A stretch of 64,000 bases of DNA. It comes from Ditylenchus dipsaci (Eukaryota > Nematoda > Chromadorea > Rhabditida > Anguinidae). The notes under the pieces were generated by a model, which saw only the letters and a list, made by a program, of their open reading frames with translations, was not told the DNA's origin and did no database searches. A program made the position numbers and the translations under genes. The DNA lies in contig SADC01001294.1 in assembly GCA_004194705.1 (NCBI GenBank), positions 248,001-312,000 on the forward strand, read 5' to 3'. This document shows, one piece after another, positions 31,040-39,655 of the stretch. Each line of letters opens with the position of its first letter. The stretch's first letter is position 1.

Positions 31040-31500
31040 ATATTTTTCAACCCATTTTTTAGATCAGACTAAGGGCTATGTCTTCTTCGAAAATAAGTGG
31101 GACAATACTTTTTTGGCGCAAATCCACTTTTTTTGGCGCAAATTTTTCTTTTGCGTAATTAGAATGAAAAATTTTCAACTTTTTTTTCAAAGTTTTAACA
31201 TCATCATGTAGCCACGCTTTTCTAGTTTTTAACGAGGTATCATTCATTGCTACATCTTTATAAAATGTAATACAAAAAGCTAAAAGGGTGAACTATATTA
31301 TCGTTCTAATTTGGTTCATACTTTTAGCTTTTTATATTTCATTTTTCAAATATAATGCAATAAATGATACCTCATTAGAAACTAGAAGAGCGTGGCTACA
31401 TAATGATATTAAAACTTTAAAAAAAAGTTGAAAATTTTCAATCTAATTACGCAAAACAAAATTTGCACAAAAAAAAAATTATTGTCCAGATAAAGGTATA
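31040..31500. repeat. Palindrome with GGCGCAAATT words
   Basis: Arms 31105-31260 and 31350-31495 pair (GTAGCCACGCTTTTCTAGTT against its complement). TTTTTTGGCGCAAATCC and TTTTTTGGCGCAAATTT repeat at the left outer end. Confidence 0.75.
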
Positions 31501-31745
31501 CCAACGACCGGGTACAACAACCGGGTACAGTGCCAAATTTTGCCTTGGTCCCCCTGTTAATTTTTTAAAAAATTTTTCGGGTACTTTATTACTTTGCGCA
31601 CTTAGGCTTAGGCAAAGGTAGGCCAGCGCCGTTAGGACGGACTCAAACGTGTGGTTTGAGCATACTTTTTTAACTTTTACAAAAAAAGTGTACCCGGTCG
31701 TTGTACCCGGTCATAATGTGTACCCGGTCGTAGTGCAGTCCCAAA
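31495..31745. repeat. Foldback with TACCCGGTCGT word arrays
   Basis: GACCGGGTACAACAACCGGG at the left and GTACCCGGTCGTTGTACCCG plus GTGTACCCGGTCGTAG at the right. The inner part has GCCTTGGTCCCCCTGTTAA and a TTAGGCTTAGGCAAAGGTAG run. A decayed copy of the same inner block is at 60999-61195. Confidence 0.75.
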
Positions 31746-31930
31746 TAAGTGTGGAAAACTTAAAGAAAATTCAAATTCATTTCCTTGGCATTCTTTTTTT
31801 AACTATCTTTTTCTCATACATGTCTCTTTTCAAAAGATAGCTGAAACAAAAAAATATTCATTTTGACTGTAATGGGTTAAAATCAAGGATGGCAATTGCA
31901 CTTTTTACAAAGATTAGTACTTTTTAAAAG

Positions 31931-32180
31931 GACCATAGCCGTCGTCGACAGTGAGAATTTCCGAGTTTGAATGCGCGCGCACACTTTTTTATTCGCAAAT
32001 ACACGGAATATTTTTCAGTAAACTAATAATCAAATCATCAAAAAGTCATTCAGACCGGTGGTCAAGTAATATGTTTGTGTTTCGCTATTTCAATCTAACT
32101 AACTTCATTTCAAAAACAATGAAAAATAAAAAGTGTCCCGCGCGCATTCAAGCCTGTGAAACTCTACGGCTATAGCTCTT
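31931..32180. repeat. 250-bp palindrome with GCGCGC ends
   Basis: Outer ATAGCCGT/ACGGCTAT and GTTTGAATGCGCGCG/CGCGCATTCAAG pair. A related single end (AAATGCGCGCGGGACACTT) is at 59930. Confidence 0.7.
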
Positions 32181-32274
32181 TAATTCCACTTTTATTTTTT
32201 CGAAATTTCATGTTAAAAAATTTTCGCTCCTAAATGGCATTAAACATTGCAAAATGACTTTTTCTTCAAAATAC

Positions 32275-32412
32275 AGTCAAAACTCGATATAGTGTGAATC
32301 CTGGGGACCGGCTTCAGGTGTACACTATATTGAGTGTTCATTCTAGTCATTTTAATTTACCACTGACCAAAATGACTGAATCCAGGTGTACACTGTATCG
32401 AGTTTTGAATGT
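32275..32412. mobile_element. Short pogo/Tc1-type MITE
   Basis: Ends CAGTCAAAACTCGATATAGT and complement of ATTCAAAACTCGATACAGTG; GTGTACAC and CAGGTGTACACT words inside. The tips resemble those of pogo-type elements (compare 51096). TA flanks are present but the element is decayed. Confidence 0.6.
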
Positions 32413-32934
32413 AGTCAAATGTATCATGCCTGATTTAAATAAATACATAGGTACATCTTGTCCTCTTTGGGGAGGGCTTCTATTAGAGAAAATACAATAT
32501 GATCTGTTGATATTAATAATTGTTTTAAGTGTCTCCACCTGTATTCCATGTTAAAATTTATATCCAAAATCAGTTGTCCTAATTACTATCAAAACGATTT
32601 TCAACAAATACACAATTTTTCCATACCATGCTCATCCATCATATCTCCTTTACCATTTCCAAGCAGACAGCCAAAAAGGAAAAGCAATAAGATGCAGTAG
32701 GTGTCTGTCGCTGGAAAACAGAATGGTCAAGAAGCACGTCCCCAGCTACTTTCCTCCAATTAGTTTTTTGAGCAGTATCATCTTAAAACCTGCTCGAATG
32801 CGGGATTTATCCCATCTTAATGCGCAATCTCCTCTATCGTCCAGTTGGATCATCAAATCATGTTTGGATGTGTGAGAGCATAAAAAGCATCCATGACACA
32901 TTGCTCAATAACATTTGGTTCCGCTTCTCCAGCC

Positions 32935-32940
32935 TATAAA
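32935..32940 (+). promoter_or_regulatory. TATA box of the secreted-protein gene
   Basis: CCTATAAAAGC lies 49-54 bp upstream of the ATG at 32989, with CTCAATAACA about 25 bp before it. The spacing leaves a short 5' untranslated region of about 20-25 bases. This is a classic strong-promoter arrangement. Confidence 0.7.
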
Positions 32941-32988
32941 AGCTGATATCCCAGGCTTTATTGTATTATATTACTATATTCCATTGAA

Positions 32989-34475
32989 ATGCAAAGGATC
33001 CAGTTGAGTGTTGCTGCTTTAGTTGCCTTGGCTTTCGCCTTTTGCATGGCACATCCACGTAGGTCATTTATACTAATTTCGTTGGACCATTTGACGAATT
33101 TTGGTTATTGTCTTTGTAGAATTCCGACAACTGAAGTGTGCCACACCAGACGGGTCTTTAAAGGCTGGCAGTGACAAGGCTAGGTGCCACATGATCATCA
33201 AGGATGCAGAAGAGGAGGATCCGGCAGACCTGCACCTGAGGGAGATGGCTGTTTCACGGTAATAAAAGCTGCTACCAGTAGTTTGGAAAATTTTAGAATT
33301 TTTAATTTTGGAACATTTATTGCCAAATTTATCATACTGATTTGGTCTGTAAAAAGGCTGAAAATTGCAACGAAAAAATATTTTTTGGTGGCACGTTCAA
33401 GTTTTTCCGTGGCAAATTTAAGCTTTTTGAAAATCAAATCAATTTATTACAATATTGGTAATTCCTATTATTGTTGTCAAGACAAGCGAGAAGAATAGTA
33501 TCCTTAACAATTTATCCTATATCCTTAAAAAACTTTGTCGACAGATAAACGCTTTGCCATCTTTTTTGGACAGCGACAGATTGCGAAAATTCAAATTGCG
33601 ACAGTTTGAATTACGACAATTCATTTTGTGACAAGAATTTATAGAGGAAATTCGAATAGAGAATTTTGTCGCAATCTGATTGTGTCGCAATCATAGTTGG
33701 ATCGCCGCCGGCGGTACCGCTTCGGTTACCTTCGGCGGCCCCCGGCGGTGCCCGGCGGTCATGGTTTTTTGAGATGATTGTGCCGCTCTCATCTCAAAAA
33801 TCTATGACCTCCACGCACCGTCGGGGGGCTGCCGAAGGTAACCGAAGGAGTGCCGCCGGCGGCGGTCCAACTAAGGTCGCAATTTGAATTTAACGCAATT
33901 AAAATTGTCGCAAATTTTATAGCTAGGATTGCATCATTTATTGAAAGACATGAGTTAATGTTTGTGCGTACAATAAATGGGACAATCTCAGCTGTCGAAT
34001 GGGCGACCACATCTATCAAATTGTGGGTCGTAACAAATTGTTACATAGGTAATAAATTTGAAAAATAATTTCTGATTTGAAAAGGAAAAAAAGGGTTCAA
34101 CATCAGTATACAACCTATATGTTTATCCATTGATCTGTAGGAAGAGCACAATGGTGAAGAGCGTGTCTACTGCGATTTGGTGTGCCCTAAAGCCCATACT
34201 GTTTTCAATGCACACATTGACCAAGGGCATCGCAGCTGTTTCAATTATTATACCTACCAATTGGAAAAGAGAAACGATGACTGGTCAGTTCACTGACCAT
34301 ATACACACAAACCTTTTTAAAATTTAATTGCAGGTTCATGTGGCGATCGGGAAAATGTTTGAACAGCACTGCTACCTTCACGATCGGTTGCAAATTCGAT
34401 GAGCCTTTCCGCACCCAGTTCCCTAGCGACAATGACGTTTTCCGTGCTCTCAGAGCTCGTGCTCGCAAAGCTTAA
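32989..34475 (+). CDS. Small secreted Cys-rich protein, unknown family
   Basis: Four exons: 32989-33058, 33120-33258, 34141-34283, 34334-34475. Exon 1 is a textbook signal peptide ('MQRIQLSVAALVALAFAFCM', cleavage near 'AHP'). Exon 2 gives 'FRQLKCATPDGSLKAGSDKA' then 'RCHMIIKDAEEEDPADLHLR'; exon 3 'GEERVYCDLVCPKAHTVFNA' and 'GHRSCFNYYTYQLEKRNDDW'; exon 4 'GKCLNSTATFTIGCKFDEPF' and ends 'VFRALRARARKA'. Seven Cys in the mature part suggest disulfides, and 'NST' is a glycosylation site. Junctions 1-2 and 3-4 close; junction 2-3 is one base out (donor after 33258 is phase 2, exon 3 needs phase 0), so a small exon, an unusual donor after 'REMA', or a frameshift lies between. Polyadenylation signal CAATAAAATA at 34524. 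It has a TATA box. The family is not recognised; secretion is the only inference I make. Confidence 0.75.
33385..33930. repeat. Foldback cluster in intron 2 of the secreted-protein gene
   Basis: A TTGCGACAATTC word array at 33560-33690 and GTCGCAATTTGAATT at 33878-33920 flank a GC-rich foldback (33700-33870). The foldback arms contain CGCCGGCGGTACCGC, TTCGGTTACCTTCGGCGGC and their complements, with CCATGGTTTTTTGAGATGA-type inner arms. It stands out in an AT-rich setting. Confidence 0.8.
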
Positions 34476-34529
34476 GCCATTTATTCTGGATAAATTATTT
34501 CTGATCATGTGCAATACTTTTTTCAATAA

Positions 34530-35700
34530 AATATTTTAAACATGGTTGAAAGCAGTTTCTTTCACACTCTTTTAGTCTCATTTTGTTCACTTCTGGTCAA
34601 AGAAAAGAAATCTCGTTACAGAATTCAGCTATTTTTACAGTAAAAATCTAAGCACATAGAAAAAGTCGTGTTCTCCAGTTCTGAAATCTAGATATGCAAA
34701 AGATCACATAAAAGAATTGCAAATGAAATACCGTATTTTCTGTATTGAATTTCCCTCTCTCATAACTCCCCCTCCGTTCCCATATAAACCCCATATTTCA
34801 AGCTAGAATTTTATCTTAAATCTGTTTTTTTGTGTTTTCTTAATTACCACAAGCTTCCTGGTTTCAGATCTTGGTTGAGCATCCAAAAACCTGAAAATCG
34901 ACCTCAAAATTTTAGGATTCTTTAGGGGTCGAACAATAATTAAAAAGATGGTAAGTCGAATCTGGATAACAGGTACCACAATTTTCGAAAACTTTTGTAA
35001 ATTTTTTTTTGATAATCTGGTCCTAAGTATTGCAAAGATTTCCATTTTGCGGTTGTCTTTTTAAATTTATACTTTCTAAAGAGTATCCAACCTTATCCAG
35101 GTCTCAATAATAATTCCGCATAGCGGTTTTTGAACATTTTGGTGTGCCATTTGTGAGATAGCTAGTTTTTATTAAAAAAGGGAACTTTTCCTTTTTATTG
35201 ACCGAAGCTCTTGAGCCTTCCGTCAAAAGAGGGAACACATGAACAAAAATAATATTGCTGTTTTATAAATAGCTGCTGGCTTTCTAACCGGCAGGGAAAC
35301 ATTAAAAAGGCAAATTGTTCCTCTTAAAAGTTTCTCTTTATGAGTTTTGAAAAGCTGCAGGAGCAGATAAACGAAGTGTCCAAAAAGACTAGGCAAATGA
35401 ATAGAGCCAGCAGGCTTAATCGCCTCACATTCCACAACGACATCTATGGAGAGGAGGGAGCTTAGAGATGAATAAACAAGCAGAACACTTATTATTTTGT
35501 GCCGAAATTTGTTTTTAGCTGTGCTGTTTTTTCATATAAAACATCAGTCAGTACTTGAAAATTAGGATTCATCAGTGATTTTTGATTATTTTAAGACTGG
35601 AAATGCGCTTTTTCATTGGTAGCGTTTTGTTTAAAGTTTTACGCTAAGTCATTCCGAGCCGATAGATATAGAAAAAAAAATAGCGCGAAATTTTCGCCTT
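34530..35700. other. Unassigned, with one truncated CCGTATTT MITE
   Basis: CCGTATTTTCTGTATTGAAT at 34731 is a left end of the CCGTATTT family, and at 34870-34930 its core (complement of GGTGCTCAACC) is recognisable, but the right end is missing. The rest has no supported feature. Confidence 0.5.
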
Positions 35701-35704
35701 TTAA

Positions 35705-35907
35705 AGGGGCATGCTCACCTGTTTTACAATTTGTCCCGCCGATTTAAAAAATTTTCCGAATCATTGAACTTTTATACAGATTTTTCGGCTTGGTTTCTAC
35801 CAAAACAAGGCCTAGAATTTAATTTTAGGTATAGGTTTGTTAGAAACCAAGTTGAAAAATTAGAAAAATTGGCGGGGACAAATTTTGCCTTAGGCGAGCA
35901 TACCCCT
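35705..35907. mobile_element. TTAA MITE (AGGGGCATGCTC ends), 203 bp
   Basis: TTAA at 35701-35704 and 35908-35911. Ends AGGGGCATGCTCACCTG and complement of AGGGGTATGCTCGCCT. The interior pairs throughout (TTTGTCCCCGCCAATTTT) and differs from the other TTAA elements, so only the tips are shared. Confidence 0.88.
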
Positions 35908-35911
35908 TTAA

Positions 35912-36350
35912 GTTTGATTTATATTTGTAAGAACCACTTTTGCTGCTAGACAAATCAAATATTCTGACACCGGGTTAATATTTAGCAAAGTCGTTTTTTT
36001 AACTGCAAAGAAATCAAAGTAGTGAAACTCAAGGTCGAATTTCAAATCCTTTTTGAGACTATAAGCATTCGAAAATTGAGCTTTTTGAGTTTCAACTTAA
36101 ATTTTTGTTGTTTCGAGTGGAATTTGAAATTAAATAGCAGTTTTATACTTAAATCGACCATGCTATCAAGTCCGGTGTCATTATATTGGGTTTGCCTATC
36201 ACAAAAATTCTTTCTAACTAAAAAACATCCAACTTAAAAATCAGAAATTTCACTCAAAAAAAACTTTTTTTAAATAAATGACTTAGCATAAAGATGCTGA
36301 ACAAAACGCTACCACTGTAACTAACGGCATTTCTGTGTTCAATTAATTTT
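35912..36350. other. Unassigned sequence upstream of the MSP gene
   Basis: Weak internal inverted similarity (TTTGAGACT.. TTGAATTTGAAATT-type words at 36020-36140) suggests an old repeat. No promoter or exon is clear. Confidence 0.4.
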
Positions 36351-36355
36351 TTTGA

Positions 36356-39300
36356 GGTAAAAATGTTGGTGGGGGAGGGTGGATCCAGAAGAAGCAATAG
36401 CATCCCTTTCCGGTGATCAGCACCAAACTGACCTCACCGTCTAGCTTTCTGCTCTCTAGCCCTCAAATCAAGGCTCCCATTCTAGGACCACAGCCGCATC
36501 CTCAGCAAGAAGAGATGCCTCCTCCAGACCGAACACCTCCAAAACCACCATCTGCACTTAGTTTGCCTGTGGTGCCCCAAACCCCTGCAGCATTTGCATT
36601 CAGTGTGGAGCCCAATAGAGCTGCTTTTACCACCGAAGGAGGGGTATCTAAGTGAGTTGAGGGTGGTGACTGCTTGATTGAATGGTTGTTTTATTGATCA
36701 TGTCGTTGCAGGCACATGTTAATGAACCACTCGCAGGACAGACTGGCCATCAAAGTCAGGTGCAGCAACAACCAGTACTTCAGGGTCAATCCGGTTTACA
36801 GCTTTCTGGATTGTGGGGCTGTCTCAGAGCTGGAGATGATCAGGTTGCAAGGAGGACTGCCTAGAAAAGATATGCTACAGGTGAGTCAAACATTTTTGCT
36901 GCCCAAATCAGTATTTTTTTCAAATTGTGTACAAGACCAATGAGTGACCGAGTTCTGCGAACTTTTTTGGAAGTAAAACTGATTTTAAAAATTGCTGTAG
37001 GCTTGGAGCCGCATTTTGCGTCACTGGTAAAATGATTTCTACCCTTTATCAGACCATAAATCGTTGTGTATTAACGGGTGGTCCAAAAGTTCGGAATATA
37101 TTTCGAAGCTTTTATTCACCTTTAATCGATTCCAGGATACCGTATTTTCTCTAATAAACGTCCTCCGAAATCCAGTATTTAAAAAAATTGCGTGTTTTGA
37201 CCAATTTTGAGTATCTACTGCTAAGCACGTTATATACAGAAATGTAGCTCGGATTCCCAGCTAAATTTTTGCATGTAACATGCTAACGTGTTATATCTTT
37301 TGTTGAACTTGAAAGAAGTTTTCTGTTCCATTTACTTGTAGAACTGTAATCAGAAAAATTAAATGAGTTCAACAAAAATTTGGGATTTCGCCTTGATCCT
37401 TCCTGTGGCTTAAAAAATAAATGCATAAGAAGGAGCAAGGCGAAATTTCAAATTTCGGTAACGTCCTTTCACTTTTCTGATCTCACTTCTACAAATAAGC
37501 AAATAAGTTAAGCACGGAAATAGCCTCAGAATTAGCATATGTCAACTGAAATTCCTGCAATTTTTTTATTATTAAAATATCGGCATTTTTCAGCCATCAC
37601 TTCACTTATTTCTGGCATAACTTCCTGTTGGCAAAGTTTTTCTGACTTTTTTTGAAATTTCTATGTACAAGGCGCTTTTAGATAAAAAGGAATTTTTTAC
37701 CGCGCCCTTTATTTTTTCATGTAGACGTTTTAATAGGGCGAAAAAATTGCAAAAAGTTTTTTCCTATTTAGAGGTCTTTTTTTCAATGTTTAAAAGTTTC
37801 ACTGTAGGATGAAAGCGCTGTCAATTTTGCATAGAACAGTATATTGTTTCTATATTTAAGTCACAAAATTGACTTGCAAACACTTTTAAGAAAAACTCAC
37901 TTTTTATAAATTTCGAACAATACCGTATTTCCTCTAATTAGCCGACATGTCGGTTTATTTTTCAACCCTTCAAAAGTCGTGAAAATTTTGGGTCGATCTC
38001 GACATTTTCGGGTGAAGATCCAAAATCGAAAAAGCGGAATCGATAAAGCTCGTAGGAGCTAAGAAAACGCAATTAACAGCGATGTAAATTTTTTTCTGTG
38101 GACTGAGATACGGACCTCAAAGTAGGGGGTGTCGGTTTATTAGAGGGTGTCGGCTAATTAGAGGAAATACGGTAATTTTTTATACTTTTTTCTAAGGAAA
38201 TTTTTGATGAAAAAGCGTGTCGACCAAAATGAAAATGGTTCAGAATGGTTAAATTGACAACATGGCGGCTTTTTGTTCGAAAATCTGGCGCCTTTTTGTC
38301 GTAAATCTAGCGCCTAATTATTACATTTTAGTTTTCCACCTCATATTAACATACCGTATTTACTGTATTAAGTCCCCATGTGGAGTTATTTTTTAACCTC
38401 TAAAAAATCGAAAAATTTCGAGGTCGATTCTGAGATTTTTGGGTGCTCAACCAAAATTTAAAAAGTGGAATCAGGTAAACTCGCGGCAACTAAGAAAAAG
38501 CAAAAAACAGATTTGCGAAATGTTCGCTCTAGGCTGAGATATAAGGTCCGTAGGGTGGGGAGTTATTAGAGGGTGGGAGTTAATACAGTAAATACGGTAA
38601 CTTGGTTTTAATTTTTATACAATTATGTAGCCTCGAATCTCAGCTTTCCGATGGGATATAACAGTCAGCTGTATAATTTCAAAATTACTAGATTTTCTTA
38701 TTTGGATGGTCCGAAAACTTACTTTCTTGTAGTACGTAAATCTTTTATTTTTTATAGGTTACCCACCTTAGTGTTACTGCTCATTAAAAGCTGAGATTTG
38801 GAGCTACATGTTGGTGTAAAACTTCAAACTAAATTATGTCAAATAAGATAGAAATTTAAATTTAAAAATTAGGTGCCATTTTTACGACAAAAAGACGCCA
38901 GATTTACGACAAAAGGCGCCAAAACTTCTACCCGTCCGTTCAGAATCAGTCAGGAAACACGACGATTCGAAAATGAGGTAACAACGACTTCATAAACATT
39001 ACAGAAAATGTCTTTTAATACCCAATTAAAGTTTTGATCACCTAAAGTGATGAAAATGCTTGTCATCATCGCAAAATGACCTCGCAAATATTTTCGTCGC
39101 CGGTATGTTTTCGTCGCCACAGTTTACGTCGCTGGCATATTTTCGTCGCCACAAATTTCGTCGCCCATAATTTTAGTAAATTTTAGCAACAAAAATTAAG
39201 GGGACGAAATATACCGGCGACGAAATATGCGGCGACAAATTAATCAAATTACAACAAAATTATGGGTGACGAAAATGTGGTGACGAAATGGCATGTACCC

Positions 39301-39578
39301 TATATTATTCTAACTAACTTTTTTATAGAAAGAAGAGAAAGAGTGCAACAAAGTGGTTTTAAGCTTTTAAACCTATTATATTCTGATCGATCAAAAAATA
39401 AGGGGTTTAAAAATCCATTCAGAATTTTCGAACCACTCGTTAATTTATTCATAAATATGTTAACTAATTTTTGCAGTTAATATTTGTGGTGTGTCGTGAC
39501 AACGACGCTGACCCTTCTCAACTGTTCACCCAGAAGGCCAAAACCAGAAGTTTAGTGCTTCCACTCACCACTATTTGA
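36356..39578 (+). CDS. MSP (Major Sperm Protein)-domain protein with Pro-rich N-terminus
   Basis: Three exons: 36356-36651, 36712-36880 and 39477-39578, all GT/AG and in frame. Exon 1 is Pro/Ser-rich ('PQIKAPILGPQPHPQQEEMP', 'RTPPKPPSALSLP') and ends 'VEPNRAAFTTEGGVSK'. Exon 2 is the core of an MSP domain: 'HMLMNHSQDRLAIKVRCSNN', 'YFRVNPVYSFLDCGAVSELE', 'LQGGLPRKDML'. Exon 3 supplies the last strand 'LIFVVCRDNDADPSQLFTQ' and ends 'VLPLTTI'. The domain is about 105 residues, the family norm. In nematodes such proteins assemble the sperm pseudopod cytoskeleton or act as cytosolic adaptors; here the extra N-terminus argues for an MSP-domain protein rather than MSP itself. The exon 1 start is open: the frame runs from 36356 without ATG, so an upstream exon is likely. 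Intron 2 (2.6 kb) is packed with MITEs. Confidence 0.82.
36881..37920. other. Start of MSP intron 2, decayed repeats
   Basis: CCGTATTTTCTCTAATAAAC at about 37140 is a left end of the CCGTATTT family without a clear right end. CGCCTTGATCCTTCCTGTGG at 37389 and its complement near 37431 form a short foldback around the CTTGGTCC-type motif. Confidence 0.5.
37923..38172. mobile_element. CCGTATTT foldback MITE (copy P)
   Basis: Flanked by TA. Both ends begin CCGTATTTCCTCTAATTAGC and continue CGACA. The private word CCGACA/TGTCGG occurs twice in each terminal region. The core holds TCGATCTCGACATTTTCGGG and TCGTAGGAGCTAAGAAAACG. Confidence 0.9.
38250..38950. repeat. Foldback with GGCGCC/GTCGTAAATC words, plus nested MITE
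   Basis: Left: GGCGCCTTTTTGTCGTAAAT and CTAGCGCCTAATT (38283-38320). Right: AGGTGCCATTTTTACGAC, AAAGACGCCAGATTTACGAC and AAAAGGCGCCAAAACTTC (38870-38930). The CCGTATTT MITE copy Q lies between them. Confidence 0.75.
38354..38597. mobile_element. CCGTATTT foldback MITE (copy Q)
   Basis: TA at 38352-38353 and 38598-38599. Both ends start CCGTATTTACTGTATTAA. The private word AGTCCCCA / TGGGGAGT / TGTGGAGT / GTGGGAGT occurs four times. The core has TGGGTGCTCAACCAAAAT-type sequence shared with copies R and S. Confidence 0.9.
39080..39305. repeat. Foldback of CGTCGCCAC words
   Basis: Six TTTTCGTCGCC units in the left half and five GGCGACGAAAT/GGTGACGAAA units in the right half, around an A/T centre (TTAGTAAATTTTAGCAAC). 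Located in MSP intron 2. Confidence 0.85.
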
Positions 39579-39655
39579 ACATTAATTTCTGCTATTTATT
39601 GTACTAGTATATTTATTTGGCCAATAAGATATTTTATAACGACAACCAAAACGAT

